Assembly (NCBI GenBank): GCA_903813345.2
Contig: CAIIXF020000012.1
Span: forward strand, 27,356,684-27,420,683
Source: Owenia fusiformis
Lineage: Eukaryota > Annelida > Polychaeta > Sabellida > Oweniidae
Direction: 5' to 3'
DNA: 64,000 nt
Part shown: positions 12,716 through 44,991 of the stretch, in pieces
How positions within the stretch are numbered: the first letter of the stretch is position 1
How the letters are laid out: the number at the start of each line of letters is the position of its first letter
Translations under genes and position numbers: made by a program
Notes under the pieces: model-generated
The model's input: the letters and a program-made list of their open reading frames with translations, nothing else
The model's database searches: none
What the model was told of the DNA's origin: nothing

Positions 12716-12931
12716 CTACAAAACATAAGTGAGAAGAATCCCTAAAGCAATAGTTTGTTTGGTAATGCAATCTAAACGTTTGTCTGTTTTATGTTCGATC
12801 AAATTATCATTATCATCTTCTCTACTTCGTATTATTTTTTCTCTTCGAGTGATTTTGTTATCATATTACACCCGGCGCCAAATGACATCAGTATTTTTAA
12901 AGAGAAAGTCATCTCGACATGCTAACTCCGT

Positions 12932-13614
12932 AGCCCCGTTTACACTGACTGGTCTTTTTGATCCCATGTTTATTCTCAATGGAAGAAAAGACCGCCGGTC
13001 TTGACAGGAATTTTATGTCGGACTTCAAAATAACTTTGCTGGTCTCGATCGGTATTTTTTTGATGGGATTCCATCGACTCCAAAGGTATCAGAACACATT
13101 TTGATATCATGGATTTATAAATAACAAAACCAGAATATTTAAATAACAGATGTATTTAGATCAGTAGATAAGTACAATTAAAGCAATTAAATACAAAAAC
13201 TAACATTATTTTATTTTGGCTTGGGGCGGCACTTGATACATGATGCTAACTAAACATGTATCAATAGCATTCAAACTCACGTTCGTTCTCAAGCTAGGAT
13301 CATGTGTCACGTAACAAAGTATTACGTAATAGTTGGGGTATCTGACACCTGTACACATGCTGCAGATCAGACAGCTGAATATGCCCAGTAGAAAGCTCCC
13401 ATGACAGAAAGGGGTGATGAGGTATCTGACTCCCGACCATGCTTGGTAGATCGCGAAGACCTGACACCCAAGGCGAATAGTGCGGTAGATAGCCCCATGA
13501 TGAAAAGAGGTATCTGACTCCCAACCATGCTTGTGGAAATAGACTTTAGGTCACCAGTGTTTCAAGGGGACTAAAAAAGTCCGGTGAAAAAGACCGGTCG
13601 GTATAAACGGGGCT
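12932..13614. mobile_element. Inverted-repeat element in locus A intron 1
   Basis: The left end AGCCCCGTTTACACTGACTG and the right end (reverse complement AGCCCCGTTTATACCGACCG) are inverted repeats followed by matching GGTCTTTTT. The interior carries an imperfect direct repeat around 13425 and 13512 (GTATCTGACTCCC followed by ACCATGCTTG). I could not find a convincing target-site duplication, so the superfamily is open. Confidence 0.55.
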
Positions 13615-13829
13615 TGCATATTACTCTGAAGATGATGTTAGATGTTTAAGAGCAAATTATGTTGAAATTATCTCTCATAATAAATGCACATTTTACATTT
13701 ATATCTATATAGAAACATATAAATGTAAAAATGGCTTGCGACGTTTATAAAAAGATAACAATGAGGAATTCAAACAAAATTCTTAAATCGAAAAAGTGTT
13801 CCGAGTCTAAAAGAAATAGTTCATATTAC

Positions 13830-13893
13830 CTTCAAATGTTGCAAGGTAGATTGCTAGAGCAACTTTAAAGATGTTTACACGCTCAATATCCAT
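13830..13893 (-). CDS. Locus A first coding exon: signal peptide
   Basis: ATG at 13893-13891 opens 21 codons reading MDIERVNIFKVALAIYLATF, then E and one nucleotide before a GTAATA donor. The hydrophobic core (VALAIYLA) fits a signal peptide. The phase-1 end joins the V-like exon in frame as Ala-Thr-Tyr-Ala. It matches the design of the locus B signal exon (Met-Asp start, hydrophobic core, phase-1 donor). No promoter element is recognisable upstream. Confidence 0.6.
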
Positions 13894-14936
13894 TTTGGGC
13901 CGTGTACTGCAAAGGTCTCAGATGTGTCTATGTCAAATAGTAAATAATTCAAAACGAAAATAAATTTATATTTGATCACTGATAACGATTACACTTATGA
14001 TTTAGGCATGTTATCAACAATGGCTATGTGTGTGTAAGTGTAGGTTATTGGCAGTTCAAGAACCTGTTTGATGTATTTTAGAAACGGCAACACGGTTACA
14101 CAAAAGCCTTGTCCATACATTTCCATATACATTTCCTGTGAATTTTGCCATGCACACGACCTGAAAGTTCCAAGATAATCGTTCATTGAAAGGTGTCGTT
14201 TATTTCTACCGTACATAATTAATTGTACTAGTTTATTTATTGAATGGAGCATGAAACTTTCCACATTTCATCATGATTCTAGTACCTATGATACAAGAGC
14301 CGGTATCTTCAATTTGGTCCATTGTTCATTGTTCATGGACAGAGATTAAGAAAACATAAATTACATGGCCGGAAATCCTACCTTTAAGTATATACATTTC
14401 CTTTCATCTTGAAATCTTTGAATATTCATTTATTTTATTCATTCACTTTGAACATATTGTATCCCTCTTGATATTACACATAGGTTTAAACACTTTGAAA
14501 ATAAGAATCTACAATTCACGTATATATTACAGTTATCTCCACGGGATTTTTCTCATGTGGGTGCAAAATTCTCATTTTCACAATCCTGACCAAAATTGGT
14601 CAAAATATGCCAGTTTTTCACGATTTTCAAGTGGATGCAAATTGATTTTCAGGTGGATGCAAGTCTATTTTCAAAATCTCAGGTGGGGGCTAGCTGCGCC
14701 CACTTGCTTATTGCTTGGGAGATCAATGTACCATATAATTCTGTACATGTAATACACACTTTTAATTGAGGAAATGGTCGATTGAAAGAGGTCGTATGAA
14801 AAGGTCAAATATCAAAACGAAAGTAATTTTAATCTGAATTCTTTATTCTCATAGAAAAGGCAATTAAATACAAGTGTACTGTTTAGCTGGTTAGAATTGT
14901 AAACATGCTACTTAAATCTAATTTAATAGTTAATTA
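13894..14936. other. Region upstream of locus A, nothing certain
   Basis: AT-rich. At about 14545-14700 short repeats ('ggtggatgcaa', 'ggtgggggc') resemble fragments of a dispersed repeat. The promoter of locus A should lie near 13900-14300, but no TATA box or initiator is convincing. Confidence 0.3.
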
Positions 14937-16419
14937 CAGGGTGATCCAGAAGTAACGTCAAAGATGTTGTAATTTCAAAAGTATTCATCAGATCTTCATG
15001 AAATTTGGTATACATGTACCCACAACATTTCTGAGTTACCATCTCAAAGATTGGAATTCAATCATTTCATTGGTTGAAATTATGGTTGCTATAGTAACCC
15101 GATATCGCGTAACCCAGGGCAAATTACTTAACGTGTAATGCGTAATCTCAAAATATCAACAAGATCTGAAATTGTTATATCCTCAACATTTTATTTCACA
15201 ACAATATAAATCATACTATTGCACAGTTACTAATAATAGTTCATTCTACATAATTGCCACCATTTGCAACACATTTCTCATGTCTGGATACCCATTCCTT
15301 GAACACAGAATTAAATCCATTAGAACTCATTCCTTGTAGGGCTAGTACTACGGCATTTTTCAATTCCTCACAGGATTGAAAATTATTTCCACTAAGGTTT
15401 CTTTTTAGTTCCCCATACAAATAAAAGTCACTGGGGGCAAGATCAGGTGAATAAGGGGCATGTTCAAGTTGTTGAAATCCAAGTGTTTGGACTGTGTTGC
15501 TGGTCAGGATTGCAGTGTGTGTTAAGTGTGTTAAGAAAGTCATCTCCATCTCTCCGATATTTTGCAAGAAAGTCCCTTGAAGCCTTAACACGCCGGTCTT
15601 TCTGCTCCTGTGTCAAGTCATGCGGCACCCATTTAGCAGACACCTTCTTTAACAGACAGTTCTTTGTCAGTATCCGTTGCACAGTCCCATAGCTCAGATC
15701 GTGTTTTTCAGCCAATTCTCTGATAGAAATTTGCCTATTGTCCATAACATCAGCTTCAATTGCTTTGATGGTTTGATCATCGAATGACGACACTGGCCTG
15801 CCTCCTCGCTGCTTGTCTACCACTTCATCATATCCACTGGAATACTTGTTAAACCACCTGTAAATGTTTCTCTCAGCAATGGCAGCTTTACCATATGCCT
15901 TCTTTATCTGTCTTATAGTCTCTTTTACACCTTTCCCCAACTTTACACAGAACTTAATGTTTGTTCTTTGCTCTATTTTACTCTGACTTGGCGCCATCTT
16001 GAATTGGGTGGGTTAGTGTCCTTGGTCATGTTAGTATTTGTCATGGATGATGGAAGCAATTCAAAGAAATTGAAAGCTTTTTATGAATGCCTATTGTGAC
16101 ATCACAACTATTACATATTTGTTACCATGGCAACAAATATAAAAATCATAGAAAACAAACAATGAACATTTTCAAATGTTACTGACTTTTTAAATTAGAG
16201 AAATTCACAAAAACGTTATGGTTTCTCTTCAATTTGCCCCGGGTTACGCGATATCGGGTTACTATAGCAACCATAATTTCAACCAATAAAATGATTGAAT
16301 TCCAATCTTTGAGATGGTAACTCAGAAATGTTGTGGGTACATGTATACCAAATTTCATGAAGATCTGATGAATACTTTTGAAATTACAATGTCTTTGACG
16401 TTACTTCTGGATCACCCTG
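14937..16419 (-). mobile_element. mariner-family transposon with long TIRs
   Basis: The element is 1483 bp and flanked by TA on both sides (14935-14936 and 16420-16421). Its termini start CAGGGTGATCCAGAAGTAAC, and the inverted similarity continues for about 190 bp with few mismatches, unusually long for mariner. The interior holds a minus-strand transposase relic. TA duplication and the transposase type identify Tc1/mariner. The close match between the TIRs suggests recent activity of the family. Confidence 0.93.
15241..15997 (-). pseudogene. mariner transposase, internally deleted
   Basis: The N-terminal part (from ATG at 15997, about 150 codons) carries the paired helix-turn-helix DNA-binding region, with a GGRP linker motif. 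The frame then runs into the wrong register near 15500. In a second frame (15241 to about 15500) the C-terminal part resumes with the PYSPDLAPSDF signature, the site of the third catalytic Asp. The block with the first catalytic Asp (usually near a GDETW motif) and the second (near HDNA) is missing. At roughly 250 residues in total against about 345 for a full mariner transposase, this is a deletion plus frameshift and cannot be catalytic. It could still be mobilised in trans through its TIRs. Confidence 0.85.
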
Positions 16420-16421
16420 TA

Positions 16422-17438
16422 TTACGTTAAAATGAAAACACTTGGTCGCCTATCGTTAACAAACACTGTTAAAAAATAAATGATTGTTCAGAACTTGTCC
16501 TGTCAACTTGAGAGGTTCAACTTGAATTTCAAACAATAGTTTTTAAGTGTGATTTTATATAACATGGTACACGTTGACTTGCAGCAGTATTTGTTATCAA
16601 GATATAATATATATTGACATACTGACTTTTCTAGTTTGAGTAATGACTTACGATACACCAAGTAGTAGTTTGCGTAGAATTATGTCATCTTGGTATCCAG
16701 GGTGTATTTTTCACAAATGAATACCAGTTGTTGAATGCACTTAAATATAAAGTAAAAAGGCAATATTTTAACATTGCATAGATTGAATACTGGTTAAAGG
16801 CAAATGGCAAACACAAACTCTCTGAAGCAGATAGTGACAATGATGACAGTGACAGTGAATATGATTCAAAAAGCCGTATTCCCAAGTTCAGATAAAACAA
16901 GACAAAGCTTATTTCGGCTTTTGCATACATACGTTTCTTAACGTACTAACCATGCACCTGCAGAACGCTTTGTACAGTTATTATGCTAAACTACAATAGT
17001 TGCTTTTCTCTAGAATGTCTCATTGAGCCTGCTCAAATAATCAAAACGAAACAAGCAACGAGGTAATATAAACAAGATTTTATCTTAACATTATTCATCA
17101 AATTCACAAAAAACGGATCACAACAACACAATATTTGTCAACAATAAACCAGACTAGTAATTTTGATAACACATCAAAGAGGACGAACAATTAATGAAGT
17201 CCCAATCTAATTGCTCATATCTCTTACATACGTTACATATATTTTGAGACCAACATACGGGCACAGTATTGTCCATTCAATGACAACATCTACAAAACAA
17301 CAGTGCTTGAATTGATCGCAATTGAGCTTTCGTGTGGCTCGAGCGAATTGAACCCAGACAGCCCATCAGATTCAGCTGAATACTTTTTTATTTCGTTTCG
17401 AATTTCTGACCATCTATAAGTTAATAAATTTCTGCGTA
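16422..17438. other. Intergenic, nothing recognised
   Basis: AT-rich. A serine/leucine-rich open frame on the minus strand (16685-16930) looks like simple-sequence noise. Confidence 0.35.
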
Positions 17439-17443
17439 TATTA

Positions 17444-20103
17444 GAGAGGTTTCGCAAAACGAATTAGCTAAAACGTATCCGCATCCGTATCTCGTTACGT
17501 TTACGGATACGTATTTCGATAATTTTCGTTTCGCAGTTCGTTTTTTGATGTACGTAATTATAAACGCATCTCAATCCGTGTTTGAAAGTAGTGAAAACTA
17601 GGCTCAAATAAAAGGCTTCATCTGCACTAAGATTTCAAAACAACATTGGGAGTGTCAGCTCGACGCGAAGCTAACGCCTATCATACCAGTTGAATATCTC
17701 ACCATCATAATTCCCTATATCCCCTCCTCGGGTCTACACAGAATCAACTGATAAACCAACATCATAATACCCTAAACCGGCCATTTGTTTCTTAACCCAA
17801 AAAACACCACAACCTGATCGGACACAGCCCACAACTCGACATATATAACGTATTACAACCAAACACAACCTAGATCACCAATCATGCAACAGTACAATAG
17901 AACATAACCCAGTGTCAAAATACACAGAACGCCAATAGAGCATTACCCAGCACCAAAGCCAGCATAGCGCAACCTGACTTACAACCACCAAAACACAACC
18001 AACTGTCAGATTAACACAATATGTCGCAGCCCAATAATAAGACAACAAAGACAAACACACCCAATTGTTGAATTAACTCAAAACAATTGTGCACAATCCA
18101 ACACTAAACAATAAAAACACAATCAGGCACAACAAATAAAACACAACTAGACTAACAACCATGAAAACACATCGAACTGTGAAATTATCACCACACAATT
18201 TGGCACAACCCAATGGTAAACCAACAAAAGCAAACACAGCCCATTGTTCAAGTAACACAACACAATTTTTCAAAACCCAAAACCAAACAATCAAAACATA
18301 ATCAGGCACAGGCAAAAAAACACATTAAAATTGTAATACCAGGATGCACAACTAGCTTAACCCAATTGGAGACAACGCCAATCACACAACACAATCAGAC
18401 ACAACAAGATACCTCACCCGACTAGCCACAACCAGTTAGCCAACCAACATAAAGCAACCCATTATAAGATTAACATAACACAATGGGACACAACCCGATA
18501 CTAAATCATCAGACTAACAGCCATCAAAAGAGAACCGAGTCTCAAACGTACACAACACAATTCGGCAAAACCTATACCTACTTGACACTAACCAACCATT
18601 ATATAACCAGGCTTAACCAAATACTCAATCGATTTACTCAACCCATCAAAACACAATCAGGCACAACCAATAAACCACAACGAAACGTTGATACCGACCC
18701 GATATCTACTGAATATGTACTTGAATTACAACCCCCCTTCCCTATCATCATAAGGCTGCTAATGAAGAACACATCATGGACCACTGCCCAAGAGTTAGGA
18801 ACATCTGGGGCCCCTACCGTGACTCATATGTAAGAGAGAAGATCCGTTACAGGATCTGGATGTCAGGCCTGTCTTTACAAAAATGAAAATAGGAAATGCT
18901 AATATCATCATCCTAGGATCAAAGAAATATACTCTACCTGTTACATAATCACTGACGGGGTTTCGGGGAAGCTTGGGCACTAAGCTTTAGGGCACTAGTC
19001 CCCCTGGACCCCCAAACGAGGTCGCTTACTATTTGGCATAGATCGCATGACTTGATGACTTGATGCGTGTTCAAGTCATACCACGGGAAGAAGCTGCCTG
19101 GCTAGAATCTTTTTCAAATACATTCAGTTTTTCATCATACTGAGCACTTTTCGGGAGTTTTAAGCCAAAAAGCTCCCCCTTGCCACAAGCTTGATACGGG
19201 CAAGAGTGATGCGGGGCGCCATCTTTAGACCCATTATCACATTCATTGTCGAGGTCAGGACCAAGCTACTATACTCAAACTAAGCCCAAGACCCTGCTCT
19301 ATATGAATTCAGAGCGTGACTTAAGGCACAAAATATATATTCAGGTGGCCTAGGTGCTAACCATTGGTTTGATGTCCCTAAGAAATTGACTACGGTATTA
19401 CTATTGACCCCAGAAACGATAGACCTTACATCTGCCTATTAGCAAATGTGACTAAAGCTTTATTCGTAAAAAATGCAGGCCCCTCGCTTATAATCAAATT
19501 TATCGGCAGATAAGGCAATTACTTCATCAAAATTAGCACGATACACATGATAACATATGTAGGTTACTAAAATTATACATTTAGGGAAAAATTTATCAAG
19601 ATTTGAAGGACAAAATAGATACGGAGACAACTACGCACAGAAAGTGTTAGTTTACGTACTTTCGGTATTGCTGTTGGTATCACAAGCGTATTGAGTACAC
19701 TTTTACTCCATCGATGCGTTACGGATTTTGATACGGGTAGCGAAAACGTTGTGCGAAACATGTACACTGTAATTATTGCAATACCATTCCATTCAGAGTA
19801 AATTGAATTGAACATACCATTTGAAAAACTCGATTTATTTCAAACAATAAACAAATTCATTCACCAAATTTTAGTCAAATTATACACAGCACACTGTGTT
19901 TGTTCATATAGTGATACCTTTAGAACTAAAAACAATATAATCAAAGGGTAAAATCGGATACGTAAATGACCAACGTACAAAAGCCTAATTTTTCGTGTTT
20001 TCCGTATCATTTCACGTATAAATTGAACTGACTACGCATAAATCTGGTAAATACGTTACGGATACGGATCCGTGGAGCTAAAAAACGTTTTGCGAAACCT
20101 CTC
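17444..20103. mobile_element. Non-autonomous TIR transposon, 2.66 kb, 5-bp TSD
   Basis: Both termini are GAGAGGTTTCGCAAAACG in inverted orientation, and the similarity continues inward with repeated 'cgtatccgta' words. Direct TATTA flanks lie at 17439-17443 and 20104-20108. The interior has no transposase; it holds a long 'acacaaccca' low-complexity block (17760-18680) and a segment shared with 9594-10045. A 5-bp TSD is used by several superfamilies, so I leave the class open. Confidence 0.75.
17760..18680. repeat. Degenerate ACACAACC-rich minisatellite
   Basis: C- and A-rich strand made of drifting repeats of 'aacacaaccca' and 'caatcaggcacaac' words. Open frames across it (e.g. 18213-18425, 18483-18833, and antisense Val/Leu-rich ones) come from composition and are not genes. 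Confidence 0.75.
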
Positions 20104-20108
20104 TATTA

Positions 20109-21065
20109 TGGGATTGACACCGTAAACGTAGGTGTCGACAAGTAGTTAAATGGACAAGTTTTACATCTCATAATGCAAAATCAAGGGGTACTCTTACTAT
20201 GTTTAGACGAGACAATGCCTCTTTAAAGGTTGAGTGCCCGGAAATATTAACTAATACACGTCATACTTTTTGCGGCTTGGTTGAATGGCTATTAATCTCA
20301 AGATCCGATGTGACTCATCAAGAAGATGATAGAGAGACAAAGATTATGTCAAGCGGAGATTGTAATTTTTGTGCAAATTTTCTTCTTGGATCAAAAAAAT
20401 TCATTTTAATTCAATTGACTTACGATAGGTGGCAAAAGGCCCAAAGGTAGGAAACAACGAATCATATGACACGAAAACAATGATTCATTCGCCTGACGGC
20501 TGAGTTAAATGAGGTCGATTTTAAGACTAAACCCGTTTAGCTCAGCTTCGATTTTGCTTTCGCAGTCGAACGAAACTGAAACCTCTTTCGTCGATACCTA
20601 AGTGAGTGATTTTTTCAGGCTTCGGTATTTTGACAAAAGTAAGTTCAGGTCGTAGCCATTCCTCGGGGCAGGCTTGAGACAGCAAAGATTTTTTTGAGTT
20701 TTTCCGATTTCCGGATATTGCACACTTAAGGTTGAACGACAAACTTAAATAAAACATTTTAGATTGGTATTACCATAATATTTGTTTATATATTCATTAA
20801 CAAATAAATTAATAAAAATGAATATATTTATAAATAAATATCACCATGTACATGCATACTAGTATTACAGGCATAAGTTAATATGTTGATTATAAATAAT
20901 CAGGAGTCCCTGTTCGTATGTGTGTTGCCGTTCTGTTGAAGTTGTACTTCGACAGTAGGATATTATACTTCAATTCCTTTAATTTAGATTCGATTAAAGT
21001 CACTCTTCCGCTCGAACTGGACAAGTCAATTTAAACATTCCGTTGCAACTAAGTGTGCCTTCCAT
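20109..21065. other. 3' flank of locus B
   Basis: AT-rich sequence below the stop codon of the receptor kinase. On the minus strand an ATTAAA lies about 90 nt after the stop (plus coordinates near 20976-20981) and could be the poly(A) signal. No canonical AATAAA is nearby. Open frames at 20199-20450 (plus) and 20542-20757 (minus) are not recognised. Confidence 0.3.
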
Positions 21066-40688
<19,623 letters not shown>

Positions 40689-43600
40689 AATTTCGAATAC
40701 CAAGTTCCATTTGTATTATATGCGCTTCGTTTCGATTTGATACATTTGCTAACTAGATTGTCCATCCAGATATATTTAATGCTTCATTTGAGAAAGTCAA
40801 TGCATTTTCTCTTCATTGATTTTGTCTTTTGCTATTGATATCTTCCACACGGGCGTTGAAATACGAACAACTAAAAGGACTCCATTGTTAAATAAAGCGT
40901 CCACGCAATAGAGTTATCAATTAACACAGTAGGTTATCAACAAGTAATGTTAATATTATTAGTAGTGTTATATTATAGTTTTGTCAATTAAAGGTTATAG
41001 ATTAAGGCCTACGTTCTTAGTCAACTAGTTTCGTTTACATTATTTCGTTTTAATGTTATAAAGAAAAACATTAGACAAGTAAACACTTAAAAGTCAATAA
41101 GTGCTAAATAAAACATACAATCTAGTGCATTGGGAGGAGTATTGGAGGGAGGGGAAACGGTGAATACATTCAATCATTGCGAGTCTATTACTTCACAGTG
41201 TTTCTTAAACTTGTTCCATTCAAAGCACAACAAAAATGCCTTTTTGTTGGTACATTGTTTTGTTATACAGATTCCTTATTTTCAGCGGCATTTGGGTTCC
41301 CAACTGTAAGAAGGCTTCTCGCAACTGGGGACCAAAACGCTGCTTAAACGAGGGGCTCTTTACAATAAGGCAATGCACCAATAGAACCTGAGTCCCAGGA
41401 ATGCGTTAAAATGTTTAAAATGTTCTCTATTGTACTGAGTTGTTAATGCTTGGCGTATACATGTATATTATATCTTTACTCTTAGATTACTTACATTAGT
41501 CTACATGTATAAGAATAAGACTGATTTTTATAAGTTTAATGGATAAGAATAAGACTGTTTTTTTTTTAATTAATGACAGTATACCCGGGCCTCGGGATAG
41601 AACGGCAATTATGTTTTACTTTGAATGGAACAAGTTTGAGGAAAAACTGTGCAGCATGAGACTCGCATCTGGTAGGTCAAAAATATAACTTAATGGTCGA
41701 AGTTACTACGCGTGTCTGTGAGAGGCACAAAGCAGAATATTAATATAGCATAGTTCAATATAAAAAACTTAGTTTATATAGTTTATTTCTATAGCTGCCA
41801 AATCTTGCAGCTACTTTTGAAACTGATGTCGAATACAAAATCATTCATTTGCTGATTTTTGGAATACTGTTTATCAGTGAAATGCATGTCATCTCAATAC
41901 AATTATTTTTATCGTGGAATGATGTTTAATACAAGGGGCATGTCTTTTGCCTTCTGGCCGCATGCTTGTCAACTCGCCCTATCCCTTTTTAATTCTGGAG
42001 TACCTTTAACGTACAACGATTTTTTCATGGCTTTAGAATTATTAAAAACGCAAATGATTTTTTGTCAATTTCTACCAAAGATGCAACCCAAATCACCATG
42101 ACTTTCAATATAATGACATAAAAGTTGGAAGATTATAATATTAATATAATATAATATAATATAATATAATATAATACAATAATATTATAATATTATTGAT
42201 ATTTTGTGTGATGCTAATTTGATGAAATAATATATTTCATGTCTGCAAATTTAAAACTCATCTGGTACGGTAGATAGTTTCAATATTTGTCATAATAGCC
42301 TATGGTTACAAACTTAAGTTGTCAATATTTATTCAAGAACGTTTTTATCAAATAAGCACTATTTACCCACAAATGTTTCACGAATTTGCCATAGTGGATA
42401 GACTAAATGCGTATTCCCGAAAAGCATACGTTTTCAATAACGCAGATGCGAGTAGGTATTTACCAGTTTCACCACCAGGTGGCTCGTTCGGGCCAGACAG
42501 CATGGCGGGTATAGCAGAGAGCATCCATTCTCAATAACTAGGCACATTTCCATGAGTGAAATGGACCAAAAGTGAAGTTGGTTTAAATGGTTTCAATTTG
42601 ATGTTTTATTATGTGAATATATGTCAAGTAGCTAAACCGCAAATATCTTCATCAATCTCAAACCCCTTCATGAAAAATTTGCATGTCGAAGCGCATATGA
42701 CATTATCTTAAAAATGCAAGTCTCTGTCATTAACGTTATAGTGGGGTGTCATATCAAGAGACCTGTATTTTGAGCCAAAGCAATATTCTCATGTTTACTT
42801 TTGCATCTAAAAATAAGGATATATTTTGCCTTGATGATGAATCATATATCAGAAATTTTGAAGATATATAATTGAAACAGACTCACATTGAAGACGGAAA
42901 TCACAGATGAACTTATTATTCCCTTTCACGAACAAATTCTAAGTGCTACACGTCATTTCAATTTTGAAGAAAATCAGTCTAACTACGTTACATTTAGCTT
43001 TCTTTTCTGATGATGGATAGTATGAAGAATAAAATGATAGCTACGTTTTGGTGTTTGACACAGGAGGCATGATTTAATTGAGATTTATATATCATGACAC
43101 CCTTGGTAACGTACATTATATGATTCAAAAATAGTAACATCGTAGAATCAGTTATATCATTATGAATAATTGCAAAACATCAACTGGTGTTTCTTATATC
43201 ATGTTTACACTGAAGTTAAAGCAATAATAACACTTGAAACAGACATAGTCCAACGCCTAATCATGTTACGTAAATGATGGTGAAAGTCACTAAATTCTAA
43301 AATAGCTACATTAAAGATAACACCAACCTCAACTATGTATGCAACACATATGTAATTAACTAAGTGCAACATGCGCTACATGTTTTAAAGAAAAATGCAG
43401 GCTTAAAGTTACTTTTTCTTTCTTTACACATTTTAAATGCTAAAATCCTTTTTAACGTAAATGATACAAAACTCACAATCGCGGAATCAATACTATTTAG
43501 TATAAAATATGTGAGTATCGTCAAGAAGAAGTAACGCTAAGTGTCTCCTGATATCATACGATACATAACTACTAAAAACTTAACTTATTCCTCCATTACC

Positions 43601-43751
43601 TTTACTTTGTCATATATATCCTATCATAAAATATTAGTATTGGAGATTTTCAGACAAATAATGTCACTTTTTAGAGGAAGAAGACACATTTTGCTTCTCC
43701 ATAAAATAATTTCCCTATCATTAGTATCTACACTTACAAAAAATATTTAAA
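40689..43751. other. Region upstream of locus B
   Basis: AT-rich, no gene recognised. An (ATAAT)n simple repeat occupies about 42138-42200. The open frame at 42319-42537 is unrecognised. The locus B promoter should lie just above 40690, but no core element is convincing. Confidence 0.35.
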
Positions 43752-43957
43752 TCAGCGGTTATCATAAACTGCAGTGACATATGCGCCAACGTGTACCCCA
43801 ATATCTTCACTGTCAGTATGCATGTCTCTGACATTAACACTCTTGAAAGGTGTTGCTTGCTGTATCTTCTTGTATATCCATAAACCTGTGTGCAGTTCGG
43901 CTTTGACACGATTTATTTGCGTTGACCAAGGTAGCCTATGTCCCTTTGCCTGTGACA
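43752..43957 (-). CDS. Possible terminal exon, tyrosine-containing tail
   Basis: GC is higher than in the flanks. On the minus strand an acceptor-like TTGTCACAG precedes 67 codons ending in TGA. The end reads HTDSEDIGVHVGAYVTAVYD. I recognise no family. It could be the last exon of a gene on this strand; phase 0 would suit the donor after 57685 in locus C, but the two are 14 kb apart with a retrotransposon and satellite between. That link is speculation. Confidence 0.3.
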
Positions 43958-44570
43958 ACCGTCGGGTACACAGTCCCGTTTTGTTGTCCTCTTGCAAAAT
44001 TCATGTTTAATGTGTTACTTGATCATGAAACACTGTCATAGCCGCTTGTGTCACAATGATTATTTCGGCATCACTGGGGTCATTAGCTGCCAATAGTATA
44101 TTTTCTGATTTTTCTTTTGTTTTTTCTTGCTGTTAGGCTATTTATTTATTCTTAAAACGACCTCTTTATCTTTTCAGATGACATTGCAGCTATTGGGACA
44201 ATAAAATTATTGAACACGTTCTTTGGCCATGTATTATCCACCTATTTTGTTTTTTCCTCTCATGATAGTATTTTTGATTTTCTGCACTAGTCTCTCCCAT
44301 CTACAGAGTGTACATGTTGATAAATAAATATACCAGTAAAGTTTTGACGGCCCTCGAAAAAAAATTGGGCTTGGCTGCCGCCTCGCCCAATATTTTTTCT
44401 CGAATAGGTATTCTGCCATATCCAGCTCCTGATCATCCAGTATTTGTTTAATATTACATAATATTGTTTTTGTATTTGACTATAAACATGTATGTTGTAA
44501 AATATATTATGTATACATGTAATTTCTTATTTGTGAAAAATTAATACAAGCAAATTGAACCACCAACAAC
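43958..44570. other. Intergenic with a small hairpin
   Basis: AT-rich. Around 44355-44402 the sequence CGAAAAAAAATTGGGC pairs with GCCCAATATTTTTTCTCG to form a hairpin with a GC-rich loop, a style like the larger palindromes elsewhere in the window. No gene is seen. Confidence 0.4.
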
Positions 44571-44795
44571 GGACGTCAAGTAAGTTTCTGGCGAAAGCCG
44601 GAGCATAGATTATTTAGAGGACTGGAAACCAGAATGACCTACCTTTTTATTTCCCGAATCTCGCCTGAAATTAGCTCATCTTGGTGACTGTAACCTGTAT
44701 ATCTGTATTAATAGAGTCTTTTTGTATCGTATCTGCCTCAATTTTAAAGTTTAATTGGTATCTTTAATATGATTTCACTTTTTTGTGGACTGGTA

Positions 44796-44991
44796 ATGTT
44801 GTAACTTGAGGATAAGCAACATTGTTATCCTAGTTTCAATTCTAGTTGTATTGAGCAATAGTGCTATCATGATTGTATCTGCGCATGTGCAGAACTCAGA
44901 TCTACTTCCTGAAGAAATACAAGAAATGTCAATGTAAAAGTTTTTGTGTTATCTATCATTTATTCGATGCATCCCTTTATACAATCCAACA
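44796..44991 (+). repeat. 5' LTR
   Basis: Starts (A)TGTTG and ends CAACA. The extra A before TG is present in both LTRs and makes the 4-bp GGTA duplication exact. It differs from the 3' LTR at one position (GTCAATGTAAAAG here, GTCAATATAAAAG there). Confidence 0.93.

Noticed and set aside
18213-18833. Thr/Gln/Asn-rich open frames
   Set aside because: They follow from the ACACAACC-rich low-complexity block; antisense frames are equally open.
20199-20450. Plus-strand open frame with several Cys residues
   Set aside because: No recognisable motif, no splice context, and base composition like the surrounding intergenic DNA.
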